Of a stretch of 49,773 bases of DNA, positions 33,895 through 42,583 are shown piece after piece. This DNA comes from an uncultured Pseudomonadales bacterium (lineage in GTDB: Bacteria; Pseudomonadota; Gammaproteobacteria; Pseudomonadales; Azotimanducaceae): positions 1 through 49,773 of the forward strand of contig CAKZWF010000060.1 of the NCBI GenBank assembly GCA_937921865.1. The letters are read 5' to 3'. Every line of letters starts with the position of its first letter. Positions within the stretch are counted from its first letter, which is position 1. Made by a program: the position numbers and the translations under genes. A model generated the notes under the pieces. It did no database searches. It saw only the letters and a program-made list of their open reading frames with translations, and was not told the DNA's origin.

Positions 33895-34727
33895 TGGGCA
33901 GGCTGGATGGACAGGTGGCCCTGATCACCGGCGGTGCCTCGGGGCTGGGGCTCGCCATCGTGGAGCGATTCGTCGGCGAGGGAGCGCGGGTGATTGTGCT
34001 CGACCGTTCGGCCGATCGCTGTCAGCGACTGCAGGATGAGATGGCTGGCGCTGTGATCTGCGTCACCGGCGACGTAAGGTCCATGGCGGACAACAGGAGT
34101 GCAGTTAATCTCGCAGTTGAGAAATTCGGCAAGCTCGATTGTGCTGTTGGTAATGCCGGCATCTGGGATTATCAGAAAGCGCTGGTGGACCTGCCGGAAG
34201 AAAAGCTCGAGTCTGCGTTCGATGAGATGTTCGGGGTGAATGTACTCGGCTACCTGACGCTTGCCAAGGCGTCACTGAAACCGCTTGCACAGTCGGCTGG
34301 ATCCATGATCTTCACGGTGTCTAACGCCGGATTTCTGGCTGGCGGCGGTGGTGTTCTGTACACGGCAACTAAACACGCGGTCGTCGGGATGATCCGCCAA
34401 CTCGCCTATGAGTTGGCTCCGCATGTGCGGGTCAATGGCGTTGCGCCGGGAGCGATATCCACGGCGCTGAAAGGACTGGAAGCGCTCGGTCAGGAAACCC
34501 GCACCTTTCCCGGGGAAGCCATGGCAGCGAATGCTGCCGGGTTTGTTCCCATCGGTCGCATGCCGACGCCGGCCGAGTATGCGGGCGCGTATGTGTTTTT
34601 TGCTTCGAGAGAAGATAACGTGCCGGCGACTGGTACGGTGCTGAACCATGACGGCGGTTTCGGTGTCAGGGGAATCGGTGCGGTCCCGCGCGCTGGCGAT
34701 GACCTTATGGATCATCTGCAGGATTGA
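33894..34727 (+). CDS. SDR, probable cis-dihydrodiol dehydrogenase
   Basis: A 277-residue classical SDR resembling biphenyl/benzene cis-dihydrodiol dehydrogenases (BphB type), which rearomatise the dioxygenase product to a catechol with NAD+. It has ITGGASGLG near residues 10-18, VLDRS after the second strand, a NAGIWDYQKALVDLPEEKLE segment typical of this group, catalytic Ser in FTVSNAGF, and Tyr-Lys in YTATK. It overlaps the beta subunit by one base (TGATG), the same junction as alpha/beta, so the three proteins are made together. A ring-cleavage dioxygenase is not in the operon. Confidence 0.93.
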   Translation: MGRLDGQVALITGGASGLGLAIVERFVGEGARVIVLDRSADRCQRLQDEMAGAVICVTGDVRSMADNRSAVNLAVEKFGKLDCAVGNAGIWDYQKALVDLPEEKLESAFDEMFGVNVLGYLTLAKASLKPLAQSAGSMIFTVSNAGFLAGGGGVLYTATKHAVVGMIRQLAYELAPHVRVNGVAPGAISTALKGLEALGQETRTFPGEAMAANAAGFVPIGRMPTPAEYAGAYVFFASREDNVPATGTVLNHDGGFGVRGIGAVPRAGDDLMDHLQD

Positions 34728-34816
34728 TTAGAACCACGAGCTACGACCTTAAAGAAGCAGTGCAAGCAATCGATCTTGATCGTATCAAGGGATTTGAAGC
34801 TGCCTGGCGAGACATC

Positions 34817-35182
34817 TCAACGCGCTGTTTGTGCCCGCCGCCAGATCAGCGTGTAGATCAGCATGTTGAGCAGTATGACCAGGCAGCCGAGGAGAATCTG
34901 GATTTCGGCGGTGAGGCCTCCGGGGTACATTAACGCAAGAACGTAATTGTCGATGAAGTCACCCGAGTAGCTTCGCTCACCGGCGATATCCCGCAGCCGA
35001 ATTTCCAGGGGTGTGAGCGGACAGATCCAGCCCTGAAACTCGACGACGGCGCCCCACGCCGCGGCGGGCAAATGAATCCAGGCCAGCACCGGCCATTTAA
35101 GCACCAGCAGTCCACCCGCGACGACGAACACAATGAAAGTGAAATGCAGCAGCACCAGCAGATCTGCGAGGACTGTATACAT
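34817..35182 (-). CDS. DUF2784 family membrane protein
   Basis: A 121-residue protein from the ATG at 35182. It has about four hydrophobic segments (VLADLLVLLHFTFIVFVVAG, WPVLAWIHLPAAAWGAVVEF, a loop, then IQILLGCLVILLNMLIYTLI) and the GWICPLTPLE motif typical of DUF2784. Location is the inner membrane; function is unknown. The ATG overlaps the TGA of a small upstream frame, which supports this start over a GTG nine codons earlier. It converges on the dihydrodiol dehydrogenase gene. Confidence 0.85.
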   Translation of the reverse strand: MYTVLADLLVLLHFTFIVFVVAGGLLVLKWPVLAWIHLPAAAWGAVVEFQGWICPLTPLEIRLRDIAGERSYSGDFIDNYVLALMYPGGLTAEIQILLGCLVILLNMLIYTLIWRRAQTAR

Positions 35183-35298
35183 CAGCTGGCTAGTGCCTTG
35201 TCGAACCACGATTGCCAGCGCTGGTTCTCTTCAAGCAGACACGCGCCCGCTTGTGAAGGCGTGGTCTCGCGGATGTCTGGATTAGCTGAAGCAATCAT
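35182..35298 (-). CDS. Small 38-residue ORF coupled to the DUF2784 gene
   Basis: ATG at 35298 to TGA at 35182-35184 gives a soluble 38-residue peptide, MIASANPDIRETTPSQAGAC and then LLEENQRWQSWFDKALAS. GGA stands 6 bases ahead of the ATG. Its TGA shares a base with the DUF2784 ATG, as in translationally coupled genes. No family is recognised; it could be a real small protein, a leader, or chance. Confidence 0.4.
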   Translation of the reverse strand: MIASANPDIRETTPSQAGACLLEENQRWQSWFDKALAS

Positions 35299-35361
35299 CG
35301 AGGATCCGGGCTGCCGATCCAGTACGCTGATGGATTAGTTCGGCGTTGATGGCGGGTCACC

Positions 35362-38300
35362 TCATATCGCCGGTGTATCCCCCACCAGTTCATGCCGGTC
35401 GGGCAGTTGCGCGTTTCTGTCTTTCGCCAGCAGCACATAAACTGCCGGCACCACAAAGAGCGTGAACATGGTGCCCAGCCCCAGACCGGTGAAGATCACC
35501 ACCCCCATCTGAAAACGGCTGACAGACCCCGGTCCGGTCGCCAGCAGCAGCGGTACCATGGCCATGAGCATCGCCACGGTGGTCATCAGGATTGGCCGGT
35601 AGCGCGTGGCCGTGGCCTTCGCAACAGCGGCACGTTTATCCAGCCCTTCGGTCCGCTGGAGACGGTTGGCAAAGTCGACGATGAGAATACCGTTCTTGGC
35701 AATCAACCCGATCAGGGTAATGAGGCCGATCTGGGTATACAAATTGATCGTGGCAAAACCCAGATAGATGAACAGCATGGCACCGGCGATTGACATGGGT
35801 ACCGACACCAGAATGATCAGCGGGTCACGCCAGCTTTCGAACTGGGCAGCCAGCACCAGATAGATCACCAGCAGCGACAGGAAGAAGGTGTAGAGCAGGG
35901 CATTGCCCTGTTGATTCAGCTGACGGGATTCACCCATGTAGTCGAAGCTGATGTTCTGCGGAAAAGTCTGTTTCGCGGTGGTTTCCAGGAATGTCATCGC
36001 GTCTCCCAGCGAGACACCGGGGGCCATGATGCCGCTGATGGTCACGCTGTTCAGCTGCTGGAACTGCGCACGCTGAGTGGGCTCGATTTCGTGCTGCAGT
36101 GAAACGAAACTGCCGAGCGGAATCAACGAGCCATCGCCGCCGCGTACGTGATAATCCTCCAGCAATGATTCGTCTTCGCGGTAGCGGCGTGCCACCTGTG
36201 GGATCACTTCATAACTGCGCCCTGACTGATTAAAGCGGCTCACATAACCACCGCCCATTAACGTCGCCAGTGTTGCCCCGAATTCGTCCATATCCACACC
36301 CAGATCACCAGCGCGGTCGCGATCGATCACCAGGCGGGTGAGCGGCAACGCAATCTCTGTGGATTTGCGCAGATAAACGAAGTTGCGGCTGGCGTAGCCT
36401 GCGCCAATGAGCTGATCAGCCAGATCCACCAGTTGTGGATAGGGTGAGTCGCCGGTGATTACAAACTGCAACGGCGTACCTCGCGATGCTCCAGGCAACG
36501 TGGGGAAAGTAAAGACGGCAACCTGCACTCCGGCAATCTGGCTGACCAGTTGCTGCGCCACCGGCTGAAGCTCCATCTGAGTTCGTTCACGTTCGGCTAC
36601 TGGGACAAATCGAAAACCACCAAAACTGCTCGCCGGTGTGCCCCCGCCGCCGATCAGCAGGAAGCTGCGCAGATACTCCGGCAGTGTTCGAAAGGCTTTG
36701 ACCACTTCGGCAGCATGGGCCTCGACATATTCTAAAGTAGCCGTTTCCGGTGCCGAGATCTGCACATTCACCACCTCTCGGTCTTCGGTTGGAGCCAACT
36801 CCTGGGTGCTGCCCTGGTAGAGGAAATAGATGGATCCGGTGACCGTGAGTGCAACAAGCAGAGGCACGGGCAGGTGGCGCAGCGCATCGCGCAGCATCCA
36901 CTGATGAACCCGGACCTGCAGAGCAAACGCCCAGTCGACAAATCGTTCCAGCGCGTTGCTGTGGTCGCGGTCGGGCAGTATTCGCGCAGCGAGCATGGGT
37001 GCCAGTGTCAGCGCCACAATGCCGGAAACGATCACCGTGCTGGCCAGCGAATAGGCGAATTCGGTGAACAGCGACCCCGCCAGACCGCCCATGAAACCAA
37101 TTGGCGCATAGACAGCCACCAGCGTGGTGGTCATGGAGATGATCGGCATAACAAGCTCGCGCGCGCCGGCCAGCGCGGCCTCATAAGGCGTTTTGCCGTC
37201 TATTATGTGCCTGTGTACGTTCTCCACCACCACGATGGCGTCATCGACGACAAGACCGATGGCCAGCAGCATAGCCAGCAGCGTCAGCAGATTGATTGAG
37301 AAACCCATCAGCAGCATCAGGAAGGCGCCACCTACCAGCGATAGCGGTACTGCCAGCGCCGGAATTACCGCTGCCTGCCATGTCCCCAGCGACAGGAATA
37401 CCACCAGCAGCACGATGATCAGCGCCTCCACTAGGGTCGTGTACACCTCTTCGATGGAGTCCTCGATGTACAGACTGCCATCGTAAATCAGTTTCAGCTC
37501 CATGCCGGGTGGCAACTGGTCTCGGATGTCCGGCAACAGCGCACTCACTTCGGCCGAAAGTGACAGCGGATTGGCACCCGGTGTGGCCGTCAGCGCGAGC
37601 ATTACGCAGGGGCTGCCATCGAACCAGCTTTCCTGGTCGGGATTACTGGTGGATAGGCGCACATCTGCAACGTCTTTCAATCGCGTGACCGCTGCACCGT
37701 CGGTTCGCAGCACCAGGTTTTCAAACTCTGCCACCGTGGTGAGATTGGTAGTGGCGGACAGGTTGATCTTCACGCTGTCGCCTTTGGTCTGCCCCACTGC
37801 GGACTGCACATTCTCCTGCAGCAGTGCGCGGCGCACCTCAGAGGCTGTCATATCAAGCGCGGTGAGACGCACCGGGTCCAACCATACCCGCAGCGCCATG
37901 GTCTGATCGCCATTGATGCCGGCCTTGGCGACACCGGACAGCGCCTGCAGCCGCGGCACAATGCTGCGCAGCGAATAATCTGTCATCTGCGCGGTATTCA
38001 TGTCCTCGCTGACCAGAGCCATGTAAATCAGCGCCCAGCCTTCGCTGGTAGACAGCGAGATAACAGGATCAAGCGCCTCGCGCGGCAGGGTATTGCGTTC
38101 GCTGGCGATTTTGCCCTGGATCTCCGCCAACGCATCATAGGGGTCGTAGTTCAGCCCCATGTAGGCCTGAATGATCGACACGCCCTGTCGCGACAGCGAT
38201 GTTACGTAGTCAATGCCTTCGGCCTCAGCAGCTGCCCGCTGCAGGGGTTCGGTAATAAACGACTGAACCAGATCGGCATCAGCGCCCGGGAAGGCTGTCA

Positions 38301-38442
38301 TGACCGTTACCAGCGCCTGTTCCGTCTTGGGATATTCGCGCAGCTCCAGCGCTAACAGCGAGCGCACGCCGAGTAAAAGAATCAGCAGGCTGATCACCGA
38401 TGCCAGTACCGGCCGACGCACAAAGACATCGGTGAACTTCAT
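35362..38442 (-). CDS. RND efflux transporter, AcrB/MexF-like (HAE1)
   Basis: A 1026-residue inner-membrane proton-driven pump. It starts MKFTDVFVRRPVLASVISLL, the usual HAE1 opening. It has 12 predicted transmembrane helices and two large periplasmic loops. TM4 contains the proton-relay aspartates in GLVVDDAIVVVENVHRHI. The second half repeats the pattern (LITLIGLIAKNGILIVDFAN). It would export drugs or hydrophobic metabolites together with the adaptor encoded upstream. The adaptor stop overlaps its ATG (ATGA). No TolC-type outer-membrane partner is present, so it likely uses one encoded elsewhere. Confidence 0.96.
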   Translation of the reverse strand: MKFTDVFVRRPVLASVISLLILLLGVRSLLALELREYPKTEQALVTVMTAFPGADADLVQSFITEPLQRAAAEAEGIDYVTSLSRQGVSIIQAYMGLNYDPYDALAEIQGKIASERNTLPREALDPVISLSTSEGWALIYMALVSEDMNTAQMTDYSLRSIVPRLQALSGVAKAGINGDQTMALRVWLDPVRLTALDMTASEVRRALLQENVQSAVGQTKGDSVKINLSATTNLTTVAEFENLVLRTDGAAVTRLKDVADVRLSTSNPDQESWFDGSPCVMLALTATPGANPLSLSAEVSALLPDIRDQLPPGMELKLIYDGSLYIEDSIEEVYTTLVEALIIVLLVVFLSLGTWQAAVIPALAVPLSLVGGAFLMLLMGFSINLLTLLAMLLAIGLVVDDAIVVVENVHRHIIDGKTPYEAALAGARELVMPIISMTTTLVAVYAPIGFMGGLAGSLFTEFAYSLASTVIVSGIVALTLAPMLAARILPDRDHSNALERFVDWAFALQVRVHQWMLRDALRHLPVPLLVALTVTGSIYFLYQGSTQELAPTEDREVVNVQISAPETATLEYVEAHAAEVVKAFRTLPEYLRSFLLIGGGGTPASSFGGFRFVPVAERERTQMELQPVAQQLVSQIAGVQVAVFTFPTLPGASRGTPLQFVITGDSPYPQLVDLADQLIGAGYASRNFVYLRKSTEIALPLTRLVIDRDRAGDLGVDMDEFGATLATLMGGGYVSRFNQSGRSYEVIPQVARRYREDESLLEDYHVRGGDGSLIPLGSFVSLQHEIEPTQRAQFQQLNSVTISGIMAPGVSLGDAMTFLETTAKQTFPQNISFDYMGESRQLNQQGNALLYTFFLSLLVIYLVLAAQFESWRDPLIILVSVPMSIAGAMLFIYLGFATINLYTQIGLITLIGLIAKNGILIVDFANRLQRTEGLDKRAAVAKATATRYRPILMTTVAMLMAMVPLLLATGPGSVSRFQMGVVIFTGLGLGTMFTLFVVPAVYVLLAKDRNAQLPDRHELVGDTPAI

Positions 38443-39560
38443 CGATCGTCCATACCCTGGGGCAGGGCAATACCCTCGTCGATGACAATCGACTGGCCAT
38501 CGCGAAGTTTCATGTGACCGGTGTGCACCACACGCTGGTCTGCTGTGAGGCCGGAGAGGACCTCCACCTGGTCACTCCGGGTCCGTCCCACCTTTATCGG
38601 CTGGCGCTTTACCGTTAACGACTCGCCTGATTCCTGAATTGTGAACACCGATTCACCGTAGGCGAAGAAACTGATGGCTGTGCGCGGCAGAGTCAGCACA
38701 GGCTCTTCCCCACTCAAAATCAGATGTACGGTGGCAAACATTCCCGGCTGCAGGCGATGGTCCGTGTTGTCCAATTGGCCACGCAGTTTGAGCGTGCGGC
38801 TGCGCACATCCACGTCAGGGCTGACCACGACAAGCTCACCCACGAACATCTGGTCCGGCCATGCTGCCACGGACACCTCCAGCATTTGACCAGCTACCAG
38901 CGAACCACGGTGGCGCTCAGGTACCGTGAAGTCGACATAGATGGGGGTCAGACTCTGCAGGCGAACTATGGAATCACCCGGCGCGAGGATAGTGCCCAGA
39001 CTGATCTGGCGAATACTCAACATGCCATCAAAAGGTGCGCGCAGAAGTTTACGTTGCAGCAGCACTTCCTGGCGTTCCACCTGTGCTTTCAGGCTGGCAG
39101 CCTGAGACTCGGAGCGATCCTGCAGCGACTGGGAGAAAGCGGCCGAGCCGCGAAGCTTTGTCACCCGCTCGTTCTCGAGCTGCGCTAAATGCAGGTCTGC
39201 CTTCAGCGCATCCAGCTGTGCACGGTCATCCCGCGCATCCAGGCGCAGCAGAACATCCCCCTCTTGAACCTTGGCACCCGAAGCGAAATTGATTTCGATG
39301 ACCTTACCCGGCACTTCGGAGGCGATAGCAACATCCTGAACTGCAGTCAGATCTCCAACTGCTTCGATACGCTGCGCCCATTGCATAAGCCGCACCTGAG
39401 TTGCGGTAATGACGGCTGGCGCCAGCCCACCGGCCATGGCGCTGGAGCGGGCTTCGTTCTGGTTATTTTTCACCGTTGCAACAACACCGATGAGCAGTGC
39501 GATTGCCAGAACCGTTATCGAAAGTCGCAAAATCACGTGAACGATGAATCCCCAAGACAA
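38439..39560 (-). CDS. RND pump periplasmic adaptor (membrane fusion protein)
   Basis: Up to 373 residues. An N-terminal membrane anchor (LRLSITVLAIALLIGVVATV) is followed by the lipoyl half-motif EVPGKVIEINFASGAKVQEG, a coiled-coil hairpin (about 105-165), and beta-barrel and membrane-proximal domains (PIYVDFTVPERHRGSLVAGQ, LKLRGQLDNTDHRLQPGMFA). It links the AcrB-like pump to an outer-membrane channel. The longest frame begins with TTG at 39560; a GTG at 39536 gives a neater anchor and has GGGGA 12 bases upstream, so the start is uncertain. It overlaps the pump gene by 4 bases. Confidence 0.93.
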   Translation of the reverse strand: MSWGFIVHVILRLSITVLAIALLIGVVATVKNNQNEARSSAMAGGLAPAVITATQVRLMQWAQRIEAVGDLTAVQDVAIASEVPGKVIEINFASGAKVQEGDVLLRLDARDDRAQLDALKADLHLAQLENERVTKLRGSAAFSQSLQDRSESQAASLKAQVERQEVLLQRKLLRAPFDGMLSIRQISLGTILAPGDSIVRLQSLTPIYVDFTVPERHRGSLVAGQMLEVSVAAWPDQMFVGELVVVSPDVDVRSRTLKLRGQLDNTDHRLQPGMFATVHLILSGEEPVLTLPRTAISFFAYGESVFTIQESGESLTVKRQPIKVGRTRSDQVEVLSGLTADQRVVHTGHMKLRDGQSIVIDEGIALPQGMDDR

Positions 39561-39681
39561 TCAAACAGTTTCGCACAGTCGGCGCTGGCGACTGAAGCAT
39601 TTCAGCAGAGGCCGGCGATCTCGCCACTAGGTGATTGCCACGATTGCGGCCGTCGTGAAACACGGATGGCCGGCGAGAATT

Positions 39682-39733
39682 GGGGTCGAACCGGAGTTTT
39701 TCGAGGTTGGTCTGTTAAACCTCGGTTCGACCC
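39682..39733 (+). repeat. 52-nt palindromic repeat, copy 1 (REP-like)
   Basis: It begins GGGGTCGAACCGGAGTTTTT and ends TTAAACCTCGGTTCGACCC. The arms form an 11-bp stem (GGGTCGAACCG/CGGTTCGACCC). A second copy of the same length and orientation is at 43189-43240. It lies about 100 bp ahead of the alkaline phosphatase gene. Confidence 0.8.
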
Positions 39734-39837
39734 TACTTTCGCGGCCCTTGTTTGATATCGGGTATAGAATAGCCACTGGTTTGCTCCAGAAGAATCGGAG
39801 CAAAGAAAATTCTCAGTTCTGCATTGGAGTTGGCTTG

Positions 39838-41544
39838 ATGATGAAGTGTTACCTGTGGCGATTGGCTTTGTTGGTGTCTTGCGCAGTAGTGGTTCTGCCT
39901 GCTCAGGCAGCGGGGCAGAGTGAACCTCCACGGTTGATTGTGCAGATTACCGTTGATGCGTTACGGGGCGACCTGCCTTCGCGCTATCTGTCGGAAATGG
40001 GTCCTGGCGGCTTTCGTTATCTGATGGAGAAGGGCGTGCACTACACCAATGCGCACTATCAACACGCCAATACGGAGACCATTGTTGGCCATGCGTCGCT
40101 GGCCACCGGCTCAGTACCTGCTGCCCACGGCATGATCGGCAACGTCTGGTTCGACCGTGCGCTTGATCGTACCGTCTACAACATTGAAGACCCCGATTAC
40201 ATGTTGTTGACCGCTGGCGCCAGTGTCGACAGCGCAACGGAAATTGACCCGACTCAGCGCGCCGCAAAAGTAGAGGGTCGCTCGCCGCGGGCCATTCTAT
40301 CGTCGACATTCGGCGATGAACTCTCAGTTGCGACCCAGGGTCGCGCCAAAGTGTTTGGCGTTTCGGTGAAAGATCGTGGTGCGGTGGCAATGGCCGGCCA
40401 GAGCGGCAAAGCATTCTGGTTTTCGAAGGCCACTGGTGAGTTTGTTACCAGCAGCTACTACTACGACCGCTATCCGAACTGGGTGGAAGCCTATAACGCT
40501 GTCGGGCCGACGCAGCAGTATGCGGACGCCAGCTGGACGCTGTTGCAGGATCAGACTGACTATCTTTTTGGTGCCAGGGATGACCAGAAGTTTGAAACTG
40601 ACTTCCCGGGCTTCGGCAGAACGTTTCCGCATGCATACGGTGCGGCGGACGACAAATACTTCACGACCCGACTGACGCTGAGCCCTGCAGGCGATCAGAT
40701 GACGCTGGATTTCGCCAAGGCGCTGATCAGCGCTGAGAATCTCGGTCAGGACGCTGTACCGGACTATCTGTCGGTCAGTTTTTCATCGAATGATTATGTG
40801 AACCATCTGTTCGGACCGTCGAGCCTGGAAGCGGAAGACAATCTGCTGCATCTGGATCGTACGCTTGCCGAGCTTTTTGCCTACATAGACAAGACCATTG
40901 GTCTGAAACGCACGCTCATTGTGCTGTCCGCTGATCATGGTTCACCGGAAACTCCTGGCTTTCTGAATGAAATGGGGTTCAGCCTGTCGCGCTACTTTGA
41001 TGCACCGGCGCTGGACGATTCGCCGCTGGTTCAGTCGCTCAAAGCACGCTTCGGCATCGACGGTGTGCTGATTGAGTCTTATAACCATCCGTATCTGTAT
41101 CTGAACGACCAGGCGATTGAAGAAGCCGAACTCGATCGAGCGGAAGTTGAGCAGGCGACCGCTGAAATTGTCAGCGCGGTTGATGGCATTGCTGTGGCTG
41201 TGTCGAGTACTGCACTCAGGCAGGGCCAGTTACCAAACGATCGGATGATGGCAGCCGTTCGAGCTAACTTCCACAACAAACGATCTGGCGATGTTTATGT
41301 CGTCTTTGAGCCAGGCGTCTTCATCAATGACTTCGACGGTCTGATTGTTGCTGCCACACACGGCTCACCCTGGCGCTACGATACCTTTGTGCCGGTGATC
41401 TTCGCGGGTGCAGGTATCAAGGGTCAGCAGCTCAGCAGACCGATCACGCCTTATGATATTGCGCCAACGCTGTCGGCGCTGGTTGGTGCTGCACCGCCAT
41501 CAGCAACGGTTGGAGAGCCGCTCGTGGAGATCGTCGATCGGTGA
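39838..41544 (+). CDS. Exported alkaline phosphatase / type I phosphodiesterase superfamily (PafA-like)
   Basis: A 568-residue periplasmic phosphomonoesterase candidate. The signal peptide (LALLVSCAVVVLPAQAAG) is followed by QITVDALRGDL with metal ligand Asp40, and the nucleophile region HANTETIVGHASLATG, in which Thr81 occupies the PafA nucleophile position (T-x-x-G-H). Later ligands lie in SFSSNDYVNHLFGP, LIVLSADHGSPE and IVAATHGSPWRYDTFVPVIF. GGAG precedes the ATG at 39838 by 8 bases; a second ATG follows at once. This family is zinc-dependent and usually releases phosphate from organic esters. It ends before two hairpins. Confidence 0.93.
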   Translation: MMKCYLWRLALLVSCAVVVLPAQAAGQSEPPRLIVQITVDALRGDLPSRYLSEMGPGGFRYLMEKGVHYTNAHYQHANTETIVGHASLATGSVPAAHGMIGNVWFDRALDRTVYNIEDPDYMLLTAGASVDSATEIDPTQRAAKVEGRSPRAILSSTFGDELSVATQGRAKVFGVSVKDRGAVAMAGQSGKAFWFSKATGEFVTSSYYYDRYPNWVEAYNAVGPTQQYADASWTLLQDQTDYLFGARDDQKFETDFPGFGRTFPHAYGAADDKYFTTRLTLSPAGDQMTLDFAKALISAENLGQDAVPDYLSVSFSSNDYVNHLFGPSSLEAEDNLLHLDRTLAELFAYIDKTIGLKRTLIVLSADHGSPETPGFLNEMGFSLSRYFDAPALDDSPLVQSLKARFGIDGVLIESYNHPYLYLNDQAIEEAELDRAEVEQATAEIVSAVDGIAVAVSSTALRQGQLPNDRMMAAVRANFHNKRSGDVYVVFEPGVFINDFDGLIVAATHGSPWRYDTFVPVIFAGAGIKGQQLSRPITPYDIAPTLSALVGAAPPSATVGEPLVEIVDR

Positions 41545-41557
41545 TTGCGGAGTGGCT

Positions 41558-41577
41558 GTTCAGTTCACCGACTGAAC
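41558..41577 (+). terminator. Hairpin after alkaline phosphatase gene
   Basis: 7-bp stem GTTCAGT/ACTGAAC with loop TCACCG, 14 bases past the stop codon. No U-tract follows. Confidence 0.4.
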
Positions 41578-41592
41578 CCACACCCGATAACA

Positions 41593-41634
41593 GATGCCGT
41601 CCTGACAGCCGGTAGCCAGGCGAAGGACGGCGTC
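41593..41634 (+). other. Second strong hairpin of unknown role
   Basis: GATGCCGTCCT pairs with AGGACGGCGTC (11 bp, one wobble) around a 20-base loop. It follows the first hairpin by 15 bases. It could be a second terminator or a remnant of a mobile or structured element. Confidence 0.35.
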
Positions 41635-41821
41635 TTCGCTGATCAAAACGGTAACGGACACGGATCCGCAGAACCGTCCAGACCTGAAATAGGCTAAACG
41701 CCTGAACCGCGGCAGCCGTGAACGCGAAGATTGAGGGTAGGCTCCAGTGGAAATTACCTATACCTTGAGTTCGAGTCGAGACTAATGTTGAGGTTTGGGT
41801 CTATTGCGAAATATCGACATT

Positions 41822-42577
41822 GTGTCCAGAAAGCTTGGCTTTATATGGTCTTCGCTACTCTTCGTTATAAGTGGTGGTTGCGCCCACCACGCGCAAATTC
41901 AAGTAATTCCCTCCGGCTCTGTTGTTCAAATATCGTATTCTGAAGTCGGTTCGCGCAGACCAGATGCGAGAACTACTGGCGAGTCTATCGGTGACGGTGC
42001 AGTAGCGGGTGGAGCGGCAGGAGCCGACGCTGGTTTTCAGATGTCTGAACTTTGCGGAGGCTTCGCACTGTTCTGTATGCCCATATTCGTAGTTGGTGGT
42101 CTGGTATCGGGGGCGGTGGTCGGCGCACCAATAGGCGCCGCACTCGGACTCCCGAAGGAGAAGGCGGATTCGCTTGATGAGATTATCCTGGCAGTGTTTT
42201 CTGATTCAAATCAGTTGCGCACACCCTTCCATGATGCGCTGACCAGTAGATACTCAAATTTCTGGATTGTGAGCGATGATGGTGTTTACCCTGAAATATC
42301 ACTGTCACCTCCCTCAGCTGTAATAAAGCAAGGCTTAGGGGACAGCCTGAAAGTACGCATTGCCGTCGAAGTAACCGTCAGATATTCAGCTGAAGAAAAG
42401 CGTGGAGTCACCAGGCCGCTGCTTTTCTTGCACGACACCGGGTCATTCCATATCGATGAATGGATTGCGAATGAGGGCGTGCTGTTCCGCGACGAGGTAT
42501 TGCAGGCCGTGCAGACAGTCGCTGATATGATTTTTCAACGGCTCAGCGCTTCCACGGGGATTGCGATCGCTGGCTAG
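41822..42577 (+). CDS. Putative lipoprotein of unknown function with Gly-rich hydrophobic segment
   Basis: From the GTG at 41822 the frame gives 251 residues beginning MSRKLGFIWSSLLFVISGGC, a good lipoprotein signal with the modified cysteine at position 20. Residues 55-115 are rich in glycine and alanine with a hydrophobic core (LFCMPIFVVGGLVSGAVVGA, PIGAALG), like a glycine-zipper membrane segment. A mixed soluble domain follows. TTG codons at 41795 and 41804 are alternative starts; no site has a clear ribosome sequence. Base composition is richer in A+T than its neighbours, and the gene lies between the two 52-nt repeats, which hints at acquisition. No family is recognised. Confidence 0.65.
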   Translation: MSRKLGFIWSSLLFVISGGCAHHAQIQVIPSGSVVQISYSEVGSRRPDARTTGESIGDGAVAGGAAGADAGFQMSELCGGFALFCMPIFVVGGLVSGAVVGAPIGAALGLPKEKADSLDEIILAVFSDSNQLRTPFHDALTSRYSNFWIVSDDGVYPEISLSPPSAVIKQGLGDSLKVRIAVEVTVRYSAEEKRGVTRPLLFLHDTGSFHIDEWIANEGVLFRDEVLQAVQTVADMIFQRLSASTGIAIAG

Positions 42578-42583
42578 TCAGCG

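Noticed and set aside
36550..37906. Several plus-strand frames opposite the RND pump
   Set aside because: All are shadows of the 1026-residue pump, with no ribosome sites or domains.
41731..41943. ATG-started frame overlapping the lipoprotein start
   Set aside because: The alternative frame containing the lipobox continues for 250 residues; this one stops early.
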